Assembly (NCBI RefSeq): GCF_008122205.1
Contig: NZ_PHNJ01000009.1
Coordinates: 141,610-205,609 of the forward strand
Length of the DNA stretch: 64,000 nucleotides
Origin: Natronococcus pandeyae
GTDB taxonomy: Archaea; Halobacteriota; Halobacteria; Halobacteriales; Natrialbaceae
Direction: 5' to 3'
How positions within the stretch are numbered: position 1 is the stretch's first letter; each line of letters opens with the position of its first letter. Both the position numbers and the translations under genes were made by a program. Under the pieces are notes generated by a model. It worked only from the letters and a program-made list of their open reading frames with translations. It had not been told where the DNA came from and did not search any database. This document shows positions 49,365 through 59,355 of the stretch, one piece after another.

Positions 49365-50698
49365 TATATCGCCTCGATGACTTCGTCGAGAACGTTTGCG
49401 TCGACGAAAACGACGACGTGATCGCCGGGTTCGATGACGGTCGTCCCGCGGGGCGTCACGAGGTCGCCGCCGCGAGAGATCGCACCGATGACGACGCCTT
49501 CCGGGAGATCTGCCGTCGCTTCGGCGATGGTCCCGCCCTGAAGGGCGCTGTCTTCCCCGATTTCGATCTCGATTACCTCGGCCCGGTCGTGTTCGAGCAT
49601 CGCGACCTTCTCGGTGTAGTCGGCACGGGTAAACCGGACGATCTCTTCGGCGGTTTCTTCGCGCGGGTTGACTGCTACGTCGATGCCGACGGTTTCGAAC
49701 AGTTCGGCGTACTCGAGGTTCTCGATGATAGCCACCGTGCGATCGACGCCGAGTCGCTTGGCGAGCAGCGAAACGAGGAGGTTCTTCTCGTCGCCGTCGA
49801 GCGCGGCGATGACGATGTCCGCCTCGTCGACGTGCTCGCGGGCGAGGAACTCGGTATCGGTCGCGTCGCTTTCCATCACTATCGTGTTCGGCAGCGCTTC
49901 GGCGACCTCGCGAGCGCGGTCGTGATCCTGTTCGATCAGCCGCGGTCGGTAGCCGTGCTCTTCGAACTCGCGGGCGGCCTGAAAGCCAATCTCGCTCGCG
50001 CCGACGATAACGACCTCTTCGAGACCGTTGCTCGTCCGCGTGACGATGTCGTCACCGAACCCGCTGACAGAATCGGGGCTGCCGATAACGACTACGCGAT
50101 CGCCGGCCTGCATTACGCTGTCTCCTTTCGCGACGACCATCTCGTCGTCGCGAAAGATCCCCGCGAAGGTCAGTGAGTCGTACCGATCAGCTTCCTGAAC
50201 GGAAAGTCCGGCGACGGGGCTCTCCGACGTGATCTCGAACTCCGCCATCCGGACGAGTCCACCGGCGAACATATCGACGTCCTGAGCGGACGGCAGCCCC
50301 GAGATACGAAAGATGGTCTGGGCGGTCAACAGATCCGTACAGACCATAAAGTCCACGCCGAAGGCGCCCTGAGACCCTTCCCAGGTCTCCAGTAGCGTCC
50401 GACGCCGGACGCGGGCGATCGTGAAGACGTCGCTTTTTGTCTTCGCAGCGCCACAGACGACGACGTTGGTTTCGTCGTCGTCGGTGCAAGCGATCACGAG
50501 TCCGGCCTCTTCGACACCCGCTTCCTGGAGCGTCGCGATTTCGGTCCCGTCACCTTCGATCGCGAGCACATCAAGCGAGTACGTGAGCTCGTCGACGATG
50601 TCGCCGTCCTGGTCGATGACCACGACGTCGTGCGAGCTTTCGAGGTTGGCGGCGATCGCGCGGCCTACCTCTCCAGCACCCACGATGACTACGTGCAC
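49364..50698 (-). CDS. trkA: TrkA: NAD-binding regulatory subunit of Trk K+ uptake
   Basis: 444 residues with two TrkA_N-TrkA_C repeats: MHVVIVGAGEVGRAIAANL (GxGxxG 7-12), and second repeat EEVVIVGASEIGFQAAREFEEHGYRP near 225. The VLAIEGDGTEIATLQEAGVEEAGLVIACTDDDETN stretch is typical. TrkA binds ATP/NADH and gates TrkH. Divergent from a Usp gene 226 bp away. Confidence 0.94.
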   Translation of the reverse strand: MHVVIVGAGEVGRAIAANLESSHDVVVIDQDGDIVDELTYSLDVLAIEGDGTEIATLQEAGVEEAGLVIACTDDDETNVVVCGAAKTKSDVFTIARVRRRTLLETWEGSQGAFGVDFMVCTDLLTAQTIFRISGLPSAQDVDMFAGGLVRMAEFEITSESPVAGLSVQEADRYDSLTFAGIFRDDEMVVAKGDSVMQAGDRVVVIGSPDSVSGFGDDIVTRTSNGLEEVVIVGASEIGFQAAREFEEHGYRPRLIEQDHDRAREVAEALPNTIVMESDATDTEFLAREHVDEADIVIAALDGDEKNLLVSLLAKRLGVDRTVAIIENLEYAELFETVGIDVAVNPREETAEEIVRFTRADYTEKVAMLEHDRAEVIEIEIGEDSALQGGTIAEATADLPEGVVIGAISRGGDLVTPRGTTVIEPGDHVVVFVDANVLDEVIEAI

Positions 50699-50924
50699 GG
50701 TAGGTCCCCCGGCATTCTTGTGCTAACATTTTGTCGGTACCGAGAAATGCGTTACGACAGCGTCCCCTATGGAAACGAGCCGCCGTGACGAGGGCAGAGG
50801 TCGTCTCCGGGGTTCCAGCAAAATTTCGAGGGTCAATTTCCGGATCTCGGTCGGGTCTCCGAATCCGAGTGGTGAGTCGGCTGGACGAAGGTATTTGTTT
50901 GCGCTCTGCCAACGAACGGGTACA

Positions 50925-51347
50925 ATGGTGGTCTTTCAACACGTCCTCATTCCAGTTGCGACCGGCGAGGACGCTCGAGCAACGTGTGATGCACTCGAGC
51001 CGTATCTCGAGGACGTAGAGCGGGTCACCGCCGTTCACGTGATCGAAAAAGCCGGTGGCGCGATGGACAAGGCGCCACTCGGAAAGCGCCAGGAAGACGC
51101 CGCCGACTTCCTCGCGATCGTGGATTCGGAACTCGGAGATCGCGTCGCAGTCGATACCCGAACGGTCTACGGGACGGATGTCGCCGACGCGCTGTTCGAT
51201 GCGGCAACCGACACGAAAGCGGATGCGATCGCGATCCGCGCACGTGGCGGCAGCCGGATCGTGCAACTTCTCGCCGGAAATACGACGCCGAAACTCGTCA
51301 CCGACCCCCTCGTTCCGGTTGTGTCCCTCCCACACCCGAACGAGTAA
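50925..51347 (+). CDS. Universal stress protein, atypical nucleotide loop
   Basis: 140 residues from ATG 50925: MVVFQHVLIPVATGEDARATCDALEPYLEDVERVTAVHVIEKAGGAMDKAPLGKRQEDAADFLAIV. The C-terminal loop RARGGSRIVQLLAGNTTPKLVTDPLVPVVSL does not have the clean G-x2-G-x9-G(S/T) ATP motif, so it may be a non-ATP-binding Usp. The family subset with TAVHVIEKAGG recurs at 59356-59784. It precedes the APC-Usp gene by 285 bp with no gene between. Confidence 0.82.
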   Translation: MVVFQHVLIPVATGEDARATCDALEPYLEDVERVTAVHVIEKAGGAMDKAPLGKRQEDAADFLAIVDSELGDRVAVDTRTVYGTDVADALFDAATDTKADAIAIRARGGSRIVQLLAGNTTPKLVTDPLVPVVSLPHPNE

Positions 51348-51632
51348 CCGAATCAGTTAAGGAAAGCGTCTCTCTTTGCACGGGTATGAACGACGGTTTT
51401 CTTTCGCAGTCGAGACTTTCTCTACGGCATTGGGCTCGAACCGTCTCTCGGTATGCCGCTGGTGACGGATAATGAAGAGGGACTCGGGGCAAGAGAGAGG
51501 GGACGGTTCGGTCCGCACTGACCGAAAACGCACCGCGATTGCCGTCGATTTCGCACGGGTAGCCCGACCAGGGACGACGTCGGATCGCCGGGCGAGTCTC
51601 GCTACTCGGCGACGGTCGGGGAGGGACGACAG

Positions 51633-53948
51633 ATGAGTGACGAGGAACTCGCCAAGGACCTTGGCCTGGTTTCGGCGCTGGCAGTCGGGATCGGGACGAT
51701 GATCGGTGCCGGAATCTTCGTTCTCCCCGGCGTCGCCGCGGCCGAAGCGGGACCCGCAGTCGTGGTCTCGTTCATCATCGGCGGGAGTATCGCGATGGTC
51801 AACGCGCTCTCGGTGAGCGAACTCGGGACCGCGATGCCGAAAGCGGGCGGCGCGTACTACTACATCAACCGGGGGCTCGGACCCCTCTTCGGGTCGATCT
51901 CTGGTATGGGGGACTGGATGGGACTGGCGTTCGCAAGCGCCTTCTACTGCATCGGATTCGGCGGCTATCTCGCGACGCTACTCGGGGGTGTCGTCGTTAC
52001 GATTCCGTTGCTCGGCACGATCGAGTTGCTCCCGACGATCGTTCTCGGTCCGCTCGTTCTCTCCGACATCCAGATCGGTGCGCTGTTGGCGGGCGTCGCG
52101 TTCGTCGGCGTCAACTACATCGGCGCGAAAGAAACCGGCGGCGTCCAGACGATTATCGTCACGCTCCTCATGGGGATTCTCACGGTCTTCGCCATCGTCG
52201 GCTTCTTCTCATTCGACTGGGGAACGGTCACGACCGACGGACTCACGCCCGAGGGAACCGGGGCGATCCTCCCTGGCGCCGCGCTCGTGTTCGTCTCGTA
52301 TCTGGGGTACGCGAAGATCGCAACGATCGGCGAGGAACTCAAAAACCCCGGCAAAAATCTCCCGATCGCGATCATCGGCAGCGTCGCCATCGTGATGGTC
52401 ATCTACTCGATCCTCGTCGGATTGATGGTCGGGATTATTCCGTACGACGCGATCGACCTCGACACGCCGATGTCCGACGTCGCGGGCGTCATCTTCGAGG
52501 GGAACCTCGGCGTGATCGGCGTGACGTCGATCACGCTCGCAGCGCTTCTGGCGACTGCCTCGAGCGCGAACGCCTCGATCCTCGCCTCCGCGCGGATCAA
52601 CTTCGCGATGGGGCGAGACAAGATCGTCACCGACTGGTTGAACGAGATTCACCCGCGGTTCGCCACACCGTACCGCTCGATCGCCGTCACCGGGCTGATG
52701 ATCGTCGTCTTCATCGTCGTTCTCGGGGGCGACATCGAGGTACTGGCGAAGGCGGCTAGCGTCCTTCACCTCGTCGTCTACGCGCTGATCAACGCGGCGC
52801 TGATCGTCTTCCGGGAGGCTGACGTCCCGGAATACGACCCCGACTTCACCGTCCCGCTGTATCCGATCACGCCGCTTCTCGGAATCGTCCTCTCGCTGGG
52901 GCTGATTACGTTTATGGAGACGATCGAGATCGCGCTGAGCATGGTGTTCGTCGTGGGTGCCGTGATCTGGTACGGCGTCTACGCCCGCCACGAGACCGAG
53001 CGTGACGGCGTGTTGAGCCACTATATCCTCTCGCGGTCCGGAGAGATGCCCGACGCCGCGGTCTCGGCGGCATCCGCCGCGCGACCGTCCGGTGGCGACG
53101 ATTATACGGTGATGGTTCCGGTATCGAACCCCCGGACCGAATCCACCCTTCTCTCGCTGGCCAGCGTGTTCGCGAAGGCCAACGACGGTCGCGTACAGGC
53201 CGTCCACATCGTCGAAGTCCCGGACCAGACGCCACTCTCGGAAGGATCCGAGCACGTTCGCCGCATCGACGAGGAGTCACAGCAGTTGATGGACAGCGTC
53301 CGCGAGAGCACGGAGACGATGGACGTCCCCGTCGACGTCAGGACGGTCGTCTCCCACCGCTCGTTCGAGGAAGTGTTCGATCTGGCTCGCCGCGAGGAAG
53401 CGGACAAGGTCGTCATGGGCTGGGGGCCGGGCAGACCGTGGTCGGCCGGCCGCGCAGAACGACCGCTCGAGGAACTGACCCACGACCTCCCGTGTGACTT
53501 CCTCGTCCTCAAGGACCGAGGTCTCGAGACCGACCGCGTACTTGTTCCGACCGCCGGCGGTCCCGACTCCGAACTGAGCGCCGAGATTGCCACCTACCTC
53601 CGCGACCAGCTCGGCTCCGAGGTCACGCTCCTGCACGTCGTCAACGACCAGGAAAGCGAGGCGAAGGGCGAGACCTTCCTGACCGAGTGGGCCGCTGATC
53701 ACGGCCTCGACGACGCGGAGATTCGTATCGACACGTCCGGTGACGTTGAGGACGCGATCGCCACGGCCGCACGTGATCACTCGCTGGTCATCATCGGCGC
53801 TACCGAGCGAGGACTCCTCTCGCGGCTCGTTCGTGGTTCGCTCGCGTTCGACGTCGTCAACGAGGTGGAGTGTTCCGTCCTTCTGGCAGAACGGCCGACC
53901 AGCCGGTCGCTCCGGGAACGGTTGATCGGGTTGCAGAACGACGATTAG
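51633..53948 (+). CDS. APC-family transporter fused to two Usp domains
   Basis: 771 residues. A 12-TM APC unit occupies about 1-440 (SALAVGIGTMIGAGIFVLPGVAAAEAGPAVVVSFIIGG, with the unwound TM1 GIGTMIGAGIF; later ASSANASILASARINFAMGRDKIV). Then two Usp-like domains follow (YTVMVPVSNPRTESTLLSLASVFAKA at about 490-620; DRVLVPTAGGPDSELSAEIATYLRDQLGSEVTLLHVV at about 630-755). Usually annotated as cationic amino acid permease. In this context, among trkH/trkA genes, another substrate or coordinated regulation with K+ is possible. Confidence 0.88.
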   Translation: MSDEELAKDLGLVSALAVGIGTMIGAGIFVLPGVAAAEAGPAVVVSFIIGGSIAMVNALSVSELGTAMPKAGGAYYYINRGLGPLFGSISGMGDWMGLAFASAFYCIGFGGYLATLLGGVVVTIPLLGTIELLPTIVLGPLVLSDIQIGALLAGVAFVGVNYIGAKETGGVQTIIVTLLMGILTVFAIVGFFSFDWGTVTTDGLTPEGTGAILPGAALVFVSYLGYAKIATIGEELKNPGKNLPIAIIGSVAIVMVIYSILVGLMVGIIPYDAIDLDTPMSDVAGVIFEGNLGVIGVTSITLAALLATASSANASILASARINFAMGRDKIVTDWLNEIHPRFATPYRSIAVTGLMIVVFIVVLGGDIEVLAKAASVLHLVVYALINAALIVFREADVPEYDPDFTVPLYPITPLLGIVLSLGLITFMETIEIALSMVFVVGAVIWYGVYARHETERDGVLSHYILSRSGEMPDAAVSAASAARPSGGDDYTVMVPVSNPRTESTLLSLASVFAKANDGRVQAVHIVEVPDQTPLSEGSEHVRRIDEESQQLMDSVRESTETMDVPVDVRTVVSHRSFEEVFDLARREEADKVVMGWGPGRPWSAGRAERPLEELTHDLPCDFLVLKDRGLETDRVLVPTAGGPDSELSAEIATYLRDQLGSEVTLLHVVNDQESEAKGETFLTEWAADHGLDDAEIRIDTSGDVEDAIATAARDHSLVIIGATERGLLSRLVRGSLAFDVVNEVECSVLLAERPTSRSLRERLIGLQNDD

Positions 53949-54153
53949 GTTCCTGGCATTCCAGCGTTCGTTTCGCTCTTTTCCCTTCACTCGTTGACAC
54001 CTCTTGGCCACTCTCTAACGCGGCTCGATCGGGGTGAGTAACTGCGTTCGTTCGATCGATCGCCGACGTGGGGCGAGTGTTCCTGCGTCTCGAGCAGTAG
54101 CGGATCCGTTCCGAACCGATTATCTTCCCAGACCACACACCTCGGATCACTCG

Positions 54154-55671
54154 ATGAGGATCCGCGTCGACTGGCGCTCAAGCTGTAGCCTGACTGGGAC
54201 GGTTTTGAAGTGGCTCGCGGTGCCACTCGCCGCTCCGCTCGTCCTGGCCGCGTACGACGGCGACGCTATCACCCCGTTCGTCGTCGCCGTCGTCGTCACG
54301 GCCGTACTGGGGGCTGCACTCGAGTTGCTGAGCGACGAGCGCGAACTCGGCCAGCGCGAGGGGTTCCTGATGGTCGCACTGACGTGGCTCGGTGTCGCCG
54401 TCGTCGGTGCGATTCCGTTCTACCTGGCCGGCCTCGCTGCCGGTCCCAGCTCCGCCTTCTACAGTCTCGTCAACGCGCTGTTCGAGAGCATGAGTGGACT
54501 CACGACGACGGGTGCGACCGTGATGGGTGGGTGGGACTTCGAGAACCAGTCGCGAGCAATCCTGCTCTGGCGACAGCTGATCCAGTGGCTCGGCGGACTC
54601 GGTATCCTGATCGTCGCGATCGGCCTGCTCTCGAATCTGATGGTCGGTGGTGCACAGCTGATGGAGACCGAAACGCAAACCAGGAACGTAACCAAGCTGA
54701 CCCCGCAGATCGAAAGCACTGCACGACTCATCTGGGGGCTGTACGTCGGTCTTACCCTGCTCGCGGCGGCGACGTTCTACGCGCTTCACCTCGTCGGTCT
54801 CGGCCCCAATATGGATCTCTTCAACGCCGTCTCCCACGCGCTCACGAGCGTCGCGACGGCCGGCTTCTCGCCCGAGGGGCAGAGCATCGGCGCGTTCTCA
54901 CCCGTCGTTCAGTGGGCGGTGATGCCGTTCATGATCCTCGGGGCGACCAATTTCGTGCTCCTGTACTACATTTCGCAGGGCGATTTCGAACGGCCCCTCG
55001 AATCCGAAGAGCTTCGCTTCTACCTCGGTGCCATCGTGTTCTTCAGTGTGATCGTTTCGTTCATTATCGGGCTCGATCCCGAGATCAACAAAGGATTCGA
55101 GGAGACCCTCAGACACGGATTTTTCAACGTCGTCTCGCTGGTAACGACGACGGGGTACGCCTCGACCGACTTCGACCTCTGGACGCCCGGCGCCAAACAC
55201 GTCCTCTTCCTGTGTATGTTCCTCGGGGGGATGGCCGGCAGTACGACCTGTTCGATCAAGACGCTCCGCTGGCTCGTGATCTTCAAGGGGCTGTACCGAA
55301 ACTTCTTCACGTCGATTCACCCGTCCGCAGTTCGACCGGTTCGGCTGGGTGACGGCGTCGTCGAGGAGGAGACGATCAACGACATCTTCTCCTACGTGAT
55401 GCTCGCAATCGTCATCTTCTTCCTCCTGACGATTATCATCGTCGTCGACGCCGCTCGAGTCGGGACGACCGTTACCGAGTTCGAGGCGCTGGGGGCCGCT
55501 GCGTCGATCTTCCTCAACATCGGACCCGCGTTCGGCATGGCCGGGCCGATGGACAACTACGCTGGGTTCCCCGTCACCACTCGTGCGGTCATGGTGGTCA
55601 TGATGTGGATCGGCCGCATAGAGATCATCCCTGTGCTCGTGTTGTTGCTGCCAGCCTACTGGCGATCCTGA
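54154..55671 (+). CDS. trkH: TrkH family K+ transporter pore, second copy
   Basis: 505 residues from ATG 54154. Pore motifs: SGLTTTGATVMGGWDF, TSVATAGFSPEGQS, SLVTTTGYASTDF and FLNIGPAFGMAGPMD; intramembrane loop MAGSTTCSIKTLRW differs from the other TrkH copies (GSTTCS for GSTGGG). No TrkA gene is adjacent on the same strand; it may share TrkA from the other units. Convergent with the second APC-Usp gene. Confidence 0.92.
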   Translation: MRIRVDWRSSCSLTGTVLKWLAVPLAAPLVLAAYDGDAITPFVVAVVVTAVLGAALELLSDERELGQREGFLMVALTWLGVAVVGAIPFYLAGLAAGPSSAFYSLVNALFESMSGLTTTGATVMGGWDFENQSRAILLWRQLIQWLGGLGILIVAIGLLSNLMVGGAQLMETETQTRNVTKLTPQIESTARLIWGLYVGLTLLAAATFYALHLVGLGPNMDLFNAVSHALTSVATAGFSPEGQSIGAFSPVVQWAVMPFMILGATNFVLLYYISQGDFERPLESEELRFYLGAIVFFSVIVSFIIGLDPEINKGFEETLRHGFFNVVSLVTTTGYASTDFDLWTPGAKHVLFLCMFLGGMAGSTTCSIKTLRWLVIFKGLYRNFFTSIHPSAVRPVRLGDGVVEEETINDIFSYVMLAIVIFFLLTIIIVVDAARVGTTVTEFEALGAAASIFLNIGPAFGMAGPMDNYAGFPVTTRAVMVVMMWIGRIEIIPVLVLLLPAYWRS

Positions 55672-55903
55672 CGGTTCGTCGGGAGTTGGCCACTGTTCAC
55701 CACTCGTACCGGCACGGCGGATCTGAACCAGGTAGCATAGCCGGTGACGGGGTGGGAAGCGGTACTCGTCACACTGCCAGTACTGTTTGGTACACGCAAA
55801 AACTGGCCACTGTCCGCTGGAGCCGGTGGCAATCACTCCGACTGTGACGCTCTGCGTGAGAGACGAGAGGGAGAAGAGAGACGAAAATTGGCTCCGCCGA
55901 CCC

Positions 55904-58219
55904 TTACGATTCCCTCGGCTTGACTTCCGAGGGGCTGCCACCCAGTCGCTGTATGAGTGCCTGCCGGAAGGTTCGTGGCGCCCTGTTCTCCCCGCGAGCC
56001 ATGATGACCGTCCCCTGACTCTGCTCGACGATCGTCTGTGGAAGCGAGCCGTAGAGCGCCTGTGCAACGGTACTCGTGCCCGTCGCACCGACACAGATCG
56101 TGTCGTACTCCGTGGCAGCCTCGACGAGTGTCCCCCGGACGTCGTCACTGACTATCACGCGTGGCTCGTACTCGTCGTCCTCGAGATCGGCAGCGGTCGC
56201 GACCTCCGTGATCGTCTCGTGACCGAGCTCCGCCGGGTCGATCTCGATGTCGTCCTCGATATCCGGTTCCGGCTGGACGTTGAACAGAGTCAGCGTACTG
56301 TCGGGGAACGCTCGACGAATCTCGCCAGCGCGTCGTGCCGACGCGGCCGCGTGCGGTCCTTCGCCGGCGAGCGTCACGATGTCGTCGGGCGACGTCGTCG
56401 GATCTTTGACGAGCGTCACGTCACACGGTGCGCGCTCGAGCAACGGATCGATGGTCGTCCCGAAGAGGACGTCCCGCCGACGGCGCTCGCCGGCCCAGCC
56501 CAGCAGTACGTGATCCGCGTTCTCCTCGCCGAGAACCGACAGGAGCGTCTCGCCGGCGTTCCGTCCGACGATCGCACGTGTCCTGACCGGAACGTCCAGG
56601 TCCTCGGCGATGTCACGAGCGTTCTCGAGGAGCGCACGCTGGTTCTCGACGCGTTCCTCTTCGAACTCGATCTGGGCGGGGGAGGTCTGTGGTGGGACTT
56701 CGATCACGTTGACGGCGACGAGCTCCGCGTCGCCTTCCGTGCTGGCGGCGCTCGCGGCAGCGTACTTGATCAGCGGGCGCTGGGTCTCGGGATTCGAGAC
56801 GGGGACGACGACCCGGTAGACGTCTTCGCCCTCGACTCCCTCTCCCGCCGGTGCGACGGCTTCGCCGATGAGCGTCGTCGAGATGGCTTTCTCTTTCGCG
56901 TAGAACTGGTACCAGGTGATTCCGACGAAGACGATGCCGACACCGATCGCCTGTACTTGCCACGCCATCTGGAGCATGACGCCGATGCAGGCCAGTCCAC
57001 CGAGGATCGGAACGATCGGATACAGCACCGACGGAATCCGGAAGTCCGGTTCATACTCGTCGGGATCCGCTCGTCGCAGGACGATGACGGCGACGTGGAC
57101 CAGCGCGTACGTGATGAGGAACATGAAACTCGCGACGTCCGCGAGCGTGGCGATCGGAAGCGGGCTGGCGATGAGCGCGAGGATGACGACGCCGGTCGCG
57201 AGAATAGCGCGGTACGGCGTCCGGTACCGGTCGTGGATCTGGTTGAGCCAGTTCGTCAGGATCTGGTCGCGGCCCATCGCGAAGTTGACGCGCGCGGCGG
57301 AGAGGATCGACGCGTTCGCCGAGGAGATGGTCGCCAGGATCGCCCCGGTGATCATGACCACCGAACCGATAACGGCGAACTCGACGGTGAACCCGCCGAC
57401 GGTGACAGCACCGAACGTCCCGGCTGCGACGGCGGCGACGTCGGCGACTGGCACGTCCGAGGCGGCCAGTTCTGGAACCGGGAGCGTCCCCGTACTGACG
57501 AGCATGACGAGGACGTAGAGGATCGTCGGCGTGACGACCGCCGCGATCATCGACAGCGGAAGGTTACGACCGGGATTTTTGATCTCTTCCGCGCTGGTCG
57601 CGATGACCTCGAAGCCGATGAACGTCACGAACACTGTTCCCGCAGTCGCCGCGACGACCGGCCATCCTTCACCTTCCCGGACGAACGGGTCGAGCAAGCT
57701 GGGATCGATGTTCAGCAGTCCGACGGCGATGAAGACGAGAATGAGGCCGACCAGCGCGATGACGATGACGTTCTGTAACGATCCAGTCTCCTTGACGCCG
57801 CGGTAGTTGATCGCCACGAGGAGTGAGGCCATCACCAGTCCGGCGAGGATGACGGTAAGCGCGTCCGACGGCTGATCGAGCAGGTACTGCCCGAAGCCGA
57901 GCATGTAGAAAGCGGTCGCGAACATCAGCCCGGCCCACATCCCCCAGCCGACGATCGTACCGAAGAAACTCCCGAGCGCGTGGTTGACGTAGTAGTAACT
58001 GCCGCCAGCTTTCGGCATCCCGGTCGCCAGTTCCGACAGCGAGAGCGCCGCGAGGAGCGCGACCATGCCACCGATCACGAACGAGACCATACTCGCAGGA
58101 CCGGCACTCGCGGCGACGATACCGGGGAGAACGAAGATTCCGGCACCGATCATCGTCCCGAGACCGAGCGTGTAGGCCTCGAGGAAGCCGAGATCTCTGG
58201 CGAGTTCCTGATCAGACAT
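55904..58219 (-). CDS. APC-family transporter fused to two Usp domains, second copy
   Basis: 771 residues from ATG 58219. APC core: LGLGTMIGAGIFVLPGIVAASAGPASMVSFVIGGMV, then VINYRGVKETGSLQN, ISSANASILSAARVNFAMGRDQILTNWLNQIHDRYRTP. C-terminal Usp domains: YRVVVPVSNPETQRPLIKYAAASAASTEGDAELVAVNVIEVPPQTS and DTICVGATGTSTVAQALYGSLPQTIVEQSQGTVIMARGE, the second with a recognisable G-x2-G-x9-G-S loop. Paralogue of 51633-53948 on the opposite strand. Divergent from the Lrp/RCK regulator region. Confidence 0.88.
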   Translation of the reverse strand: MSDQELARDLGFLEAYTLGLGTMIGAGIFVLPGIVAASAGPASMVSFVIGGMVALLAALSLSELATGMPKAGGSYYYVNHALGSFFGTIVGWGMWAGLMFATAFYMLGFGQYLLDQPSDALTVILAGLVMASLLVAINYRGVKETGSLQNVIVIALVGLILVFIAVGLLNIDPSLLDPFVREGEGWPVVAATAGTVFVTFIGFEVIATSAEEIKNPGRNLPLSMIAAVVTPTILYVLVMLVSTGTLPVPELAASDVPVADVAAVAAGTFGAVTVGGFTVEFAVIGSVVMITGAILATISSANASILSAARVNFAMGRDQILTNWLNQIHDRYRTPYRAILATGVVILALIASPLPIATLADVASFMFLITYALVHVAVIVLRRADPDEYEPDFRIPSVLYPIVPILGGLACIGVMLQMAWQVQAIGVGIVFVGITWYQFYAKEKAISTTLIGEAVAPAGEGVEGEDVYRVVVPVSNPETQRPLIKYAAASAASTEGDAELVAVNVIEVPPQTSPAQIEFEEERVENQRALLENARDIAEDLDVPVRTRAIVGRNAGETLLSVLGEENADHVLLGWAGERRRRDVLFGTTIDPLLERAPCDVTLVKDPTTSPDDIVTLAGEGPHAAASARRAGEIRRAFPDSTLTLFNVQPEPDIEDDIEIDPAELGHETITEVATAADLEDDEYEPRVIVSDDVRGTLVEAATEYDTICVGATGTSTVAQALYGSLPQTIVEQSQGTVIMARGENRAPRTFRQALIQRLGGSPSEVKPRES

Positions 58220-58361
58220 TCCTGATCTCACCCCGCCGGTCGTCCGTCCGGAACGAACAGAGCGATTTTCTCAGAATCATTTTTGATTCCGAAACAGGAT
58301 TCATATACTCTGTGTTGATCCCGCCCCAGACAATAAGTGTGTTTACATCCTAAACAGAACC

Positions 58362-59105
58362 CTACCCTTCCTTCGCCTCGAACACGGTGAGCATTCGTTC
58401 CGTAATCCCATCCCGAGAGAGAACCGTGAGCAGGTCCCCTGGCCGTATTTTGCTGTCGCCAGTCGGCGTGAGTACGGAGTCTTCGCGCTCGATCGAGACG
58501 ACGAGTAATCCGTCTTCGAGGAGTCCCTCGGTCCCGGCTCGCTCGAGGGTCATGTCGGCGATCGGTGCGTCGTCCTCGACGGTGAGTTCGACGACCTCGT
58601 TACCGCCGGCGAGGCTGATGTAGTCCGAGAACTGCTGATGAGTTTCGGCGGGACCGAAGGGGTGGTACGACTGGAACTGTTCGGTTCGGACGAGTTTTTC
58701 GTCGTCGATATCGAGACCGAGCGACGTCAGCTCTCGTGCCACGTCGTTTACCCCTTCGACGTCGCTTCCGACGGCGAGAACGTGGAGGTTTGCCCGCCCG
58801 GCCATGAACTCTCGAACGTTGACGACGCCGGTGATCGTCCGCGCCTGCTGGGCGAGTCGTGCACGTTCTTCGACCGGCGCCGTCGCCACGTACAGCGTCG
58901 TGAGCATGTCGTCTGCGGCGTCGAAATCGACGTTCGCGTGATAGCCCTTGATGATCCCGGCGTCCTCGAGCTGGTTGATCCGGTTTCGAATCGTCGCGGG
59001 AGAGACGCCCACTTCCTCGGCGATCATCGGTGCGGACGTATTTCGGGCATCTCCCATCAGCGCGTGAATGATGCGTTTGTTCACGTCGTCGAGACGAATG
59101 CTCAT
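58362..59105 (-). CDS. Lrp/AsnC-type regulator fused to an RCK_C (TrkA_C) domain
   Basis: 247 residues from ATG 59105. HTH MSIRLDDVNKRIIHALMGDARNTSAPMIAEEVGVSPATIRNRINQLEDAGIIKGYHANVDF (1-60), a RAM-like central part (MLTTLYVATAPVEERARLAQQARTITGVVNVREFMAGRANLHVLAVGSDVEGVNDVARELTSLGL), then residues 165-247 EVVELTVEDDAPIADMTLERAGTEGLLEDGLLVVSIEREDSVLTPTGDSKIRPGDLLTVLS, a complete RCK_C. Those C-domains gate K+ transporters and, in some bacteria, bind c-di-AMP. It is placed to control neighbouring K+ genes. Confidence 0.88.
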   Translation of the reverse strand: MSIRLDDVNKRIIHALMGDARNTSAPMIAEEVGVSPATIRNRINQLEDAGIIKGYHANVDFDAADDMLTTLYVATAPVEERARLAQQARTITGVVNVREFMAGRANLHVLAVGSDVEGVNDVARELTSLGLDIDDEKLVRTEQFQSYHPFGPAETHQQFSDYISLAGGNEVVELTVEDDAPIADMTLERAGTEGLLEDGLLVVSIEREDSVLTPTGDSKIRPGDLLTVLSRDGITERMLTVFEAKEG

Positions 59106-59355
59106 GCGCGTGCATACGCCGACAGACGTGAAGGATCCTGCCTTTTGTTCGCCGGTCGGCATTCACTTTTTCGATCTGGCTACACCCGAGGAATTATATT
59201 CTACCGATAATATTGGCGCCCATTAGTATCGAATCCGCAGATCTAGTGGGTTTATATTACTGTATCAGTAATGGTGTCAATGGAACAATGGTAACGGAAG
59301 CCAGATCGGATGGAAGACGGCGCGAGCAGCCGATTACCTCGGCGAGAGGTGGCTG

